From Prolixibacteraceae bacterium UBA6029 (lineage in GTDB: Bacteria; Bacteroidota; Bacteroidia; Bacteroidales; Prolixibacteraceae): a stretch of DNA of 8,794 nucleotides. The translations under genes were made by a program, and so were the position numbers. The notes beneath the pieces are model-generated. The model was not told where the DNA came from. It saw only the letters and a program-made list of their open reading frames with translations, and searched no databases. The stretch is taken from the NCBI GenBank assembly GCA_002429385.1, contig DIZL01000061.1, positions 1-8,794 of the forward strand. The letters run 5' to 3'. Numbering within the stretch: the first letter of the stretch is position 1; each line of letters begins with the position of its first letter. Shown here piece by piece: positions 1-6,131 of the stretch.

Positions 1-512
1 TTTGGAATAGCACACGACACGAGTTCGATGTATGGATATTGAAGTTTCAATTCAAATTTCCTTGCACTTATTTTAAATTTAATGCGGTCATTTTATTGAA
101 GCACTGAATATTATGAGTTTTTCAGCAGACCCTATTTAATTCGAATATAATTCGAATTAAATAAAAGAATGGTAAGACAATGATATGACAGAGGTAAAAT
201 AAAATCGATATCCAATTCCTTAGCAATTCATCACGGGAACAGGAGAAAATAACAGAGGAATAGATCTGCAAACGGACTTAAAAGTATTGTCAAAGATTGA
301 ATATTGTATATTCTGAAGCCTGGATCACGGATCCGCTGTCTATGCTTATGATTTATGTATAAGATATAATATGGTTTTTGCTGCTTAAATATGTCGTATA
401 ACATCTCAAACATCAATTATTCTGCCAGATACCTCTAGTTTATCTCTTGCGACTTACCTAAATTTATGGGTATTGAAATTGATATTCACTTCATTCATAA
501 ACTCTTCTTCAT
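1..512. other. AT-rich intergenic region upstream of the hyd operon
   Basis: I find no convincing gene in these 512 bases. Stops are frequent and the one short minus-strand open frame (231-416) has no recognisable features. The region holds a near-perfect palindrome (133-163) and two small hairpin-capable repeats: GAATAT-TGT-ATATTC at 299-313 and GGATC-ACG-GATCC at 322-334. It should contain the promoter of the hydrogenase operon, but I could not find a convincing Bacteroidota-type promoter (TTTG near -33, TAnnTTTG near -7) with correct spacing. The closest -7-like match is TAAATTTA at 459-466, without a properly spaced partner. Confidence 0.6.
133..163. repeat. Near-perfect 31-bp palindrome, candidate operator
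   Basis: The arms 133-146 and 150-163 are exact reverse complements (14 bp) around the 3-base centre ATA. Nested inside are two copies of the self-complementary octamer ATTCGAAT at 139-146 and 150-157, 11 bp apart, which is about one helical turn. No T-run follows on either strand, so an intrinsic terminator is unlikely. The geometry suits a dimeric or tetrameric DNA-binding protein, but it lies about 350 bp before hydC and the regulated gene is unknown. Confidence 0.5.
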
Positions 513-980
513 ATGAATCCAGTTTCTGAACTTATTAAAGACCTGGCTGACCAACATGGACGAAACAGGCATAATCTGCTTCCGATCCTCCAGGGAGTTG
601 TTGAGCAGGAAAAATACCTGTCGGAATATTCAATGATCGAAATCGCCCGTGAACTCGACCTTCCGGCTTCTGAAGTCTTTGGCACGGCTACCTTTTATTC
701 TTTTCTGGAACACCGGAAGATGGGCAAATACATCATTCGTATCTGCAAAACCATTACCTGCTCCATGAAAGGGAAAAATCAGGTATTACTGGCCATCGAA
801 GACATGCTCAAGATTAAGGTTGGAGAAACCACTCCTGATGGAAACTTTTCTCTTCTTCAAACCAATTGCCTGGGATTTTGCCACAAGGCTCCGGCAATGC
901 TGGTGAACCATGAGGTTTATACTGATCTGACTCCTGAACGGGTCAGTGAGATTTTAAACTCGTATCTAAAAAAGAAATAA
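513..980 (+). CDS. hydC: NADH-dependent [FeFe] hydrogenase subunit HydC, NuoE-like [2Fe-2S] protein
   Basis: This is the thioredoxin-fold [2Fe-2S] subunit that relays electrons between the flavin subunit and the hydrogen-evolving subunit. The 155-residue protein has the usual length for the NuoE/24-kDa family. An N-terminal helical part (about 1-65, containing FGTATFYSF) precedes the thioredoxin-like domain. The cluster ligands follow the family pattern: Cys78 and Cys83 (C-x4-C), then Cys119 and Cys123 (C-x3-C, within NCLGFCHKAP). There is no signal peptide, so it is cytoplasmic. It is the first gene of a tight operon, 13 bp before hydB. No Shine-Dalgarno sequence precedes the ATG (upstream bases are ACTCTTCTTCAT); the start is chosen because the N-terminus fits the family. 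On sequence alone it could be a complex I NuoE or a formate dehydrogenase subunit; the adjacent hydA decides for hydrogenase. Confidence 0.93.
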   Translation: MNPVSELIKDLADQHGRNRHNLLPILQGVVEQEKYLSEYSMIEIARELDLPASEVFGTATFYSFLEHRKMGKYIIRICKTITCSMKGKNQVLLAIEDMLKIKVGETTPDGNFSLLQTNCLGFCHKAPAMLVNHEVYTDLTPERVSEILNSYLKKK

Positions 981-990
981 AGAGGGAGGA
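981..990 (+). promoter_or_regulatory. Strong ribosome binding site for hydB
   Basis: AGAGGGAGGA ends 3 bases before the hydB ATG and begins directly after the hydC stop codon. It is the only clear Shine-Dalgarno sequence I see before a gene in this window; hydC, hydA, ogt, cutC and the others have AT-rich or unrelated leaders. It fixes the hydB start at 994. Confidence 0.75.
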
Positions 991-993
991 ATT

Positions 994-2178
994 ATGGCAA
1001 CCAGTTATCAGTTAAAAAGAGCCGATTTCATCTTTAAAAATGAAAACGATTGGGAAGAAGTGCTGAGCAAGAGTTTCAGCAGAACTCCCCAGGAACTGAT
1101 CAATGAACTGATCAGCTCTGAGTTAAAGGGCAGGGGAGGAGCCGGATTTCCTACAGGCCTGAAATGGAAACTTACTGCCGAAGTGGCCAACGATACCAAA
1201 TATGTTATCTGCAACGCCGATGAGGGAGAACCCGGAACATTCAAAGACCGTGAAATCCTGTCGATGGTGCCCTTTAAGGTGTTGACCTCCATGGCCGTTT
1301 GCGGTTATGTGATCGGGGCAAAGGAAGGTTATGTTTACCTGCGTGGCGAATACTTTTTCCTGCTTCCGGAGTTGAATAAGGCCATCAGCGAGTTCGAATA
1401 CTATTGCAAAGAGACCAATATAGATTTTACCATCCGGATCTTCATGGGAAGCGGCGCATACATCTGTGGCGAAGAAACCGCCCTTTTCGAATCGATGGAG
1501 GGTAAACGGGGAGAACCACGTAATAAACCCCCATTCCCTTCCAATTCGGGCTATATGGGTAAGCCCACGGTCATAAACAATGTGGAAACATTAGCGCACA
1601 CCTATACCATCTTTAAGTATGGAGCCAAGAGATTTTACGATCTGGGCGTTCAGTATTCCCGCGGATCAAAGCTGTTTTCGGTTTCAGGAGATACCCCTAA
1701 ACCCGGAATCTATGAACTTGAACTTGGAATGAGTCTTGCCGATTTCGTGGAAGAGTTTGGCGATGGGGACACCAAGGCCGTACAGGTTGGAGGTGCATCG
1801 GGTTTCCTGGTCCCCCGCAAGCGGTTTAATGAAACAGCTATTGGGTTTCAGGGTAAGCTGATTGGCATTTCGTTGCCTACCGGGGGATCAATGATGCTGT
1901 TCAATAGTTCACGGTCGATGTTCAATGTGCTGGATAACTACCTTGAGTTTTTCCGTGAAGAATCGTGTGGACAATGTACCCCGTGCCGTGTTGGTTGTCA
2001 GCAATTACTCAAGGGAATCAAAGCGGTAAAGCGGGGTGAAAAAAATGCAAAGTATCTGGATAAATTGCTTCAGTTGACCGAAACCATGAAATTGACTGCC
2101 AAATGTGGTTTGGGGCAATCGGTGGCCAATTCGTTCTCTTCGATTGTTGAAAACTTCAGGGAAGAAATGATATACTAA
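994..2178 (+). CDS. hydB: NADH-dependent [FeFe] hydrogenase subunit HydB, minimal NuoF-like flavoprotein
   Basis: This subunit oxidises NAD(P)H (or reduces NAD(P)+) at FMN and passes electrons to HydC and HydA. Visible motifs are the glycine-rich nucleotide/FMN loop GRGGAGFPTGLKW (46-58), NADEGEPGTFKDR (74-86), GAYICGEETAL (154-164), and the [4Fe-4S] site SCGQCTPCR with ligands Cys325, Cys328, Cys331 and Cys371 (C-x2-C-x2-C-x39-C). At 394 residues it is only the NuoF core. The N-terminal thioredoxin-like [2Fe-2S] domain and the C-terminal two-[4Fe-4S] ferredoxin domain of bifurcating HydB proteins (about 600 residues in Thermotoga maritima) are both absent. The protein ends 23 residues after Cys371. 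Because hydC ends 13 bp upstream and a strong ribosome site precedes the ATG, an overlooked N-terminal extension is ruled out. I infer a non-bifurcating, NAD(P)H-linked enzyme. NADH versus NADPH cannot be decided from sequence. Confidence 0.92.
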   Translation: MATSYQLKRADFIFKNENDWEEVLSKSFSRTPQELINELISSELKGRGGAGFPTGLKWKLTAEVANDTKYVICNADEGEPGTFKDREILSMVPFKVLTSMAVCGYVIGAKEGYVYLRGEYFFLLPELNKAISEFEYYCKETNIDFTIRIFMGSGAYICGEETALFESMEGKRGEPRNKPPFPSNSGYMGKPTVINNVETLAHTYTIFKYGAKRFYDLGVQYSRGSKLFSVSGDTPKPGIYELELGMSLADFVEEFGDGDTKAVQVGGASGFLVPRKRFNETAIGFQGKLIGISLPTGGSMMLFNSSRSMFNVLDNYLEFFREESCGQCTPCRVGCQQLLKGIKAVKRGEKNAKYLDKLLQLTETMKLTAKCGLGQSVANSFSSIVENFREEMIY

Positions 2179-2197
2179 TTTTGTAAAATTAACTGCA

Positions 2198-3988
2198 ATG
2201 GCTAAAACGATCAAAATAAGTATCAATGGTATTTTTGTTGAGGTAGAACCGGGAACAACGATTCTGAATGCAGCCCAACAGGCCGGAATCCTTATTCCAA
2301 CCCTTTGCTACCATAAAGACCTTTGTATCGCCGGAAATTGCCGGGTTTGTGTAGTTGAAATCGCCGGGCAAAAACGACTTGCGGCAGCCTGTGCCACACC
2401 TTGTGAGGAAGAGATGGAAATCTTTACCAATTCGCTGAATGTACATCACTCCCGAAAGCATATCATTGAACTTTTGCTCTCGGAACACAATGCCGACTGC
2501 ACCAGTTGTTACAAAAACGGGAGCTGCGAATTGCAGAAGCTGGCATCAGACTATAAGATATTAAAGCAGGACTTTATTCCTCTCGTTCCTTTTAAAAACT
2601 ATACAATAGATAAGCTATCGCCTGCAATAATCAAGGACGACAGCAAATGTATCCGTTGCCAGCGATGCGTCAGGACCTGTGAAGAATTGCAGGGGGTTAA
2701 TGCCCTGACGGTGGCATATAAGGGTGATCAGATGAAAATCACCACCTTCTTTGAGAAATCCATAAATAGTGTGGTTTGTTCGACCTGTGGGCAATGCATC
2801 AATCACTGTCCAACCGGGGCATTGGTCGAAAAGAATTACATTGAAAAAGTATGGGATGCCATTGCGGATAAAACAAAACATGTGATTGTGCAGACTGCAC
2901 CTGCGGTGAGGGTTGGTCTTGGAGAAGAGCTTGGCCTGAAACCCGGCAGCCGGGTTACAGGCAAAATGGTGGCAGCCTTAAAACGATTGGGCTTCGATGC
3001 GGTGATGGACACTGATTTTACGGCTGATCTGACGATCATGGAAGAAGGAACAGAATTGCTGATGAGGTTGAAAGGCACCCTGGTCGATCATGATCCGGAG
3101 GTAAAACTCCCGATGGCAACCTCCTGCTCACCGGGGTGGATTAAGTATATCGAGCATATGTATCCCGAATATCTGGGTCATCTCTCGACCTGCAAGTCAC
3201 CGCAGCAAATGTTTGGTGCACTGGCAAAAACGTATTATGCCAAGGCACGAAACCTCGATCCTGAAACCATTGTTTCCGTTTCGGTAATGCCATGTACGGC
3301 CAAGAAGTTTGAAGCCAACAGGACAGAAATGAGCGATAGCGGCTATCGTGATGTGGATTACGTTTTAACCACCAGGGAATTGGCGATCATGATCAAGCAG
3401 GCTGGTCTGGATTTTATGAAGATGGAAGATGCTCATTTTGATCGTTTAATGGGCGAATCAACCGGTGCGGGGGTTATCTTTGGCGCAACCGGCGGAGTGA
3501 TGGAAGCTGCATTGCGTACTGTCTACGAACTGGTTACAGGTTGGGAAGTGCCATTCAATAATCTAAATATTACTCCTGTTCGTGGGATGGAAGGTGTAAA
3601 AGAGACGACGGTTAAAATTGAAAATCCCCTTGAGGAATGGGTGTTTCTGGATGGGGTTGAATTGAAATGTGCTGTCGCGCATGGCCTGGTGAATGCCAAA
3701 CGGGTGATGGATTCCGTACGTTCAGGAGAGTCGGATTATCATTTTATTGAAATCATGGCTTGCCCGGGAGGCTGCTTGGGTGGAGGAGGGCAACCCATAC
3801 CTACCAGCCCTGAAATTCGTCGCAAACGTGCAGAAGCCATTTATGCGGAAGATGAAGGAATGCCATTGAGGAAATCTCATTTGAATCCGGAAGTTATAAA
3901 GATCTATAAGGATTTTCTGGAGCATCCGTTAGGAGAAAAGTCTCACCATCTTTTGCACACTCACTATACAGAGAGAGAAAGATTTTAA
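2198..3988 (+). CDS. hydA: [FeFe] hydrogenase catalytic subunit HydA (NuoG-like N-terminus plus H-cluster domain)
   Basis: This subunit makes or consumes H2 at the H-cluster in the cytoplasm. The domains in order are: plant-type [2Fe-2S] (Cys37, Cys48, Cys51, Cys65); His-Cys [4Fe-4S] (His97, Cys101, Cys104, Cys110); two ferredoxin-type [4Fe-4S] sites (Cys151/154/157/161 and Cys194/197/200/204); and the H-cluster domain from about 225. Motif L2 is MPCTAKKFE (364-372, ligand Cys366) and L3 is EIMACPGGCLGGGGQP (518-533, ligands Cys522 and Cys526). L1 is TSCSPGW (308-314). By alignment to Clostridium pasteurianum CpI, Cys310 matches the proton-relay cysteine, while Ser311 sits where the fourth cluster ligand Cys300 is expected. 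Proton-path residues Glu283, Glu286 and Ser330 appear conserved. The protein ends with HLLHTHY shortly before residue 596 and lacks the extra C-terminal iron-sulfur domain of the T. maritima HydA. It starts 19 bp after hydB, without a Shine-Dalgarno sequence. A terminator follows directly. Confidence 0.96.
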   Translation: MAKTIKISINGIFVEVEPGTTILNAAQQAGILIPTLCYHKDLCIAGNCRVCVVEIAGQKRLAAACATPCEEEMEIFTNSLNVHHSRKHIIELLLSEHNADCTSCYKNGSCELQKLASDYKILKQDFIPLVPFKNYTIDKLSPAIIKDDSKCIRCQRCVRTCEELQGVNALTVAYKGDQMKITTFFEKSINSVVCSTCGQCINHCPTGALVEKNYIEKVWDAIADKTKHVIVQTAPAVRVGLGEELGLKPGSRVTGKMVAALKRLGFDAVMDTDFTADLTIMEEGTELLMRLKGTLVDHDPEVKLPMATSCSPGWIKYIEHMYPEYLGHLSTCKSPQQMFGALAKTYYAKARNLDPETIVSVSVMPCTAKKFEANRTEMSDSGYRDVDYVLTTRELAIMIKQAGLDFMKMEDAHFDRLMGESTGAGVIFGATGGVMEAALRTVYELVTGWEVPFNNLNITPVRGMEGVKETTVKIENPLEEWVFLDGVELKCAVAHGLVNAKRVMDSVRSGESDYHFIEIMACPGGCLGGGGQPIPTSPEIRRKRAEAIYAEDEGMPLRKSHLNPEVIKIYKDFLEHPLGEKSHHLLHTHYTERERF

Positions 3989-3995
3989 AAGAATG

Positions 3996-4025
3996 GTCCG
4001 GCCTTCGCCGGACTTTCTTATTTTT
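3996..4025 (+). terminator. Intrinsic terminator of the hydCBA operon
   Basis: A perfect 7-bp GC-rich stem, GTCCGGC (3996-4002) and GCCGGAC (4007-4013), encloses the tetraloop CTTC and is followed by the T-rich tract TTTCTTATTTTT (4014-4025). It begins 7 bases after the hydA stop and ends 5 bases before the ogt start codon. Confidence 0.88.
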
Positions 4026-4030
4026 GAGAC

Positions 4031-4534
4031 ATGGAACATCAAATCTCAATTGTTAGTCCTTTGGGATCCCTGGTATTAAAATCAGACGGACAGTCAATTA
4101 CCGGTATATCTTTTACAGAAGATACCGATATATCCTTAACGGAAGAAAGTGATCAGGATCCAAATTCGTGTGAAGTTCTGGAACGATGCAAGGAACAGCT
4201 AGGGAATTATTTCTCAGGGGAAACACAGGTATTTGATCTGCCGCTTTATCCTGAAGGAACGGAATTTCAACGAAGAGTATGGAATGAACTGCTGAAAATA
4301 CCATACGGAGAAACCATCACCTATATGGAATTGGCCATCAGACTCGGCGATCAGAAAGCAATCAGGGCTGTGGGCACTGCCAACGGACGAAACCCGATTG
4401 CTGTGATCATTCCCTGTCACCGTGTAATAGGCACAGGCAATAAGCTTACAGGATATGCCGGTGGAATCTGGCGTAAGAAAATCTTGCTGGAGTTCGAAAT
4501 GAAATACAATCCATCCAAACGAACCTTATTCTAA
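4031..4534 (+). CDS. ogt: Methylated-DNA--[protein]-cysteine S-methyltransferase (O6-alkylguanine-DNA alkyltransferase)
   Basis: This is a suicide DNA-repair protein that moves the alkyl group from O6-alkylguanine (and O4-alkylthymine) in DNA to its own cysteine. The C-terminal half (about 78-156) is the canonical DNA-binding and active-site domain: a helix-turn-helix region around YGETITYMELA, Arg112 (arginine finger) in RAVGTAN, the asparagine hinge at Asn121 in GRNP, the acceptor Cys129 in IPCHRV (127-132), and Glu156 completing the hydrogen-bond relay. The N-terminal half is the usual small alpha/beta domain (PLGSLVL). At 167 residues the length is normal for single-domain Ogt, with no Ada-type regulatory domain. 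The ATG lies only 5 bases after the terminator U-tract, so its promoter, if separate, must be inside or upstream of the terminator, unless the gene depends on read-through. The stop touches the cutC start. Confidence 0.94.
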   Translation: MEHQISIVSPLGSLVLKSDGQSITGISFTEDTDISLTEESDQDPNSCEVLERCKEQLGNYFSGETQVFDLPLYPEGTEFQRRVWNELLKIPYGETITYMELAIRLGDQKAIRAVGTANGRNPIAVIIPCHRVIGTGNKLTGYAGGIWRKKILLEFEMKYNPSKRTLF

Positions 4535-5167
4535 ATGACAAGTCATTCTAAGCACTTAATTTTTGAAGCTTGTGTTGACTCGCTTGAAGATGCCATCGGG
4601 GCACAACTGAGGGGAGCCAATCGTATCGAATTATGCTCGGCACTTGATCAGGATGGCTTGACTCCATCTGTGGAATTAACCAGGCAGTGTATTGAAACGT
4701 TAACCATTCCAGTCATGGTGATGATACGTCCAAGGGGAGGTCATTTCGTTTATTCCGAGGCTGAAATACAGCATATGGAAATTGACATCGCTCGCTTTAA
4801 GGAAGTTGGCGTTGACGGAGTAGTTTTTGGTTTGCTTAACAAACAGAATTCCATTGACGTAGTAAATACCCGTAAACTTACAAAGTTGGCCTTTCCTTTG
4901 GAGGTCACGTTTCATAAAGCTATTGATTCTACGGATGATATCCTTAAAGCTTTTAAGGAATTGAATTCGATTAAAGGCATTACGCGCGTTCTGACTTCGG
5001 GAGGTACGAATACCGCCTGGAATGGACGGGTGGTGCTCAAAACCATGAATAACCTTCCGGAGAGACGAATACAAATTATTGCCGCGGGGAAGATTCTTCC
5101 TGAGAACAGGGTTCAAATTGCTGAATTTACAGGAGTGACAGAGTTACACGGCAAAAAGATCGTTTAG
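4535..5167 (+). CDS. cutC: CutC family protein (TIM barrel)
   Basis: The 210-residue protein matches the CutC family: FEACVDSLEDA near the N-terminus, RIELCSALDQDGLTPS (30-45), the signature IRPRGGHFVYS (64-74), VTFHKAID (124-131), TRVLTSGG (150-157) and a final ELHGKKIV. CutC is a TIM-barrel protein once named for copper tolerance in E. coli; the copper phenotype there was later attributed to the small RNA MicL encoded in the cutC region, so the biochemical role is uncertain. This copy is about 35-40 residues shorter than E. coli CutC (248). The other two frames after the stop do not continue the family sequence, so I see no frameshift. The ATG directly follows the ogt stop (TAAATG) with no ribosome site, which suggests translational coupling. 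Nothing nearby suggests copper handling. It is cytoplasmic, with no signal peptide. Confidence 0.88.
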   Translation: MTSHSKHLIFEACVDSLEDAIGAQLRGANRIELCSALDQDGLTPSVELTRQCIETLTIPVMVMIRPRGGHFVYSEAEIQHMEIDIARFKEVGVDGVVFGLLNKQNSIDVVNTRKLTKLAFPLEVTFHKAIDSTDDILKAFKELNSIKGITRVLTSGGTNTAWNGRVVLKTMNNLPERRIQIIAAGKILPENRVQIAEFTGVTELHGKKIV

Positions 5168-5221
5168 AAGATTATAGATCGTCAGAGCTTTACCTTATTC
5201 AAGAAGCCTGACATGCATGAG

Positions 5222-5260
5222 AGGCTAGGTTCAAGGGCAGAACCTGGTCTTTTTATTTTT
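5222..5260 (+). terminator. Intrinsic terminator after ogt-cutC
   Basis: An 11-bp stem with two G-T wobbles pairs 5222-5232 with 5240-5250. Its core is AGGTTC (5227-5232) and GAACCT (5240-5245) around a 7-base loop. The T-rich tract TTTTTATTTTT runs to 5260. It lies 54 bases after the cutC stop. Confidence 0.8.
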
Positions 5261-5441
5261 GCCGCTTTGGGGATGTTTATAGTCTCGGATTTATAATGGA
5301 TTCCTCGCTAATGTTAATATAATGGAATATATTGGTCTTGTGGTCGAATATTAGGTATCAACCCTATTCTTGTTTCTACGAAATGCTTAAAATTGCTGTC
5401 ACAAATAATCATTTAAGTATTTTAAGAAAACAATTATTACT

Positions 5442-5999
5442 ATGAAAACATTTAAACAACTATCAGTCCTGATGCTTCTACTGCTGATATCGCTTTATGG
5501 ATCAGCACAAACAGCTCAACCAGAAAATAAAAGTCTGTACAAAGTATTTGAAATGTCTGTCGGTGAAGGGCTGAATCTTCAGGCTGCAGCAAAGGTGGGA
5601 ATCAGACCAGTCTATGGTATTTTCGGAATAGGGACTCAGTTCCTTTCTACAGATTACAAATGGGCTTTTGGTTTGGGAATTGGTACTCACCTGATGAAAC
5701 AAGAGAAACAATCGATGAACCTGGAATACATGATTTATCATGTAACCCAGAATGAGATCTGGACTGACAATTTCAACAATTATCAACAGGTAAAACTGTT
5801 ATACAGCAAACGAATAGGGAAAATAATCAGTGTTTTTGGTGGCCCGACTGTCAATTTAAACATTGCTGAGAACAAGGAAAGCTTCGGCCATACTTTTGAA
5901 AGCACCTTTGCCCCTTATGATATGTATTCTCATGTTGGCGGTAACCACACTGCTAAGGGCTGGATCGGGTTTACTTTGGGTATCAGATTTGATAAATAA
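5442..5999 (+). CDS. Small exported protein, probable outer-membrane beta-barrel, function unknown
   Basis: I do not recognise the family. The 185-residue protein starts with a clear Sec signal peptide: positive residues (MKTFKQ), a Leu-rich hydrophobic core (about 8-18) and a probable cleavage site after Ala22 in YGSAQ, a form common in Bacteroidota. No cysteine follows, so it is not a lipoprotein. The mature part has alternating polar/hydrophobic, Gly- and aromatic-rich segments (for example YGIFGIGTQFLS, WAFGLGIGTHL, GWIGFTLGIRF) that look like beta-hairpins, and the last strand ends close to the C-terminus (GIRFDK), as in small outer-membrane barrels. It stands alone, between the cutC terminator and its own downstream hairpin. 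No ribosome site precedes the ATG. The 180-bp leader (5261-5441) is AT-rich and I found no secure promoter in it. A periplasmic beta-rich protein is an alternative. Confidence 0.72.
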   Translation: MKTFKQLSVLMLLLLISLYGSAQTAQPENKSLYKVFEMSVGEGLNLQAAAKVGIRPVYGIFGIGTQFLSTDYKWAFGLGIGTHLMKQEKQSMNLEYMIYHVTQNEIWTDNFNNYQQVKLLYSKRIGKIISVFGGPTVNLNIAENKESFGHTFESTFAPYDMYSHVGGNHTAKGWIGFTLGIRFDK

Positions 6000-6053
6000 T
6001 ACAGGAAAAAGGGAAAGGGAAAAAGGATTAATTGAAAAAGAAATGATTTTATG

Positions 6054-6099
6054 ATTAAGCCCTGTAGGTTGTATGAATCTGTCAGGGCTTAATTTTTTT
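6054..6099 (+). terminator. Intrinsic terminator hairpin between converging genes
   Basis: An exact 11-bp inverted repeat, ATTAAGCCCTG (6054-6064) and CAGGGCTTAAT (6083-6093), has an 18-base loop and is followed by seven T (6093-6099). It is oriented to end transcription of the secreted-protein gene at 5442-5999. Read from the other strand, the hairpin lies 38 bases beyond the stop of the oxidoreductase gene but is followed only by a broken T-tract, so it would be weaker in that direction. Confidence 0.82.
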
Positions 6100-6131
6100 G
6101 TAGAAGTATAAAATCTTGAAGTGATTCTTTA

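Noticed and set aside
231..416. Minus-strand open frame of 61 codons upstream of hydC
   Set aside because: It is in AT-rich sequence, has no ribosome site, no recognisable domain and an unlikely composition; such a frame is expected by chance.
513..2178. Complex I (NuoE/NuoF) or NAD-dependent formate dehydrogenase subunits
   Set aside because: The next gene in the operon carries the H-cluster motifs L2 and L3, and no other Nuo or formate dehydrogenase genes are present.
4700..5116. Minus-strand open frame of 138 codons inside cutC
   Set aside because: It is fully antisense to a gene with clear family motifs and shows no family features itself.
5290..5330. Direct repeat of TATAATGGA in the leader of the secreted-protein gene
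   Set aside because: Nine bases in AT-rich DNA recur easily by chance, and neither copy is placed like a promoter element.
6003..6027. 25-base purine-only tract after the secreted-protein gene
   Set aside because: It is short, AT-rich and located in a 3' spacer; it has no regular repeat unit and no gene close enough downstream to be regulated by it.
5863..6054. Plus-strand open frame overlapping the end of the secreted-protein gene
   Set aside because: It is out of frame with a gene that has a good signal peptide and ends in the purine-rich spacer; it looks like a shadow frame.
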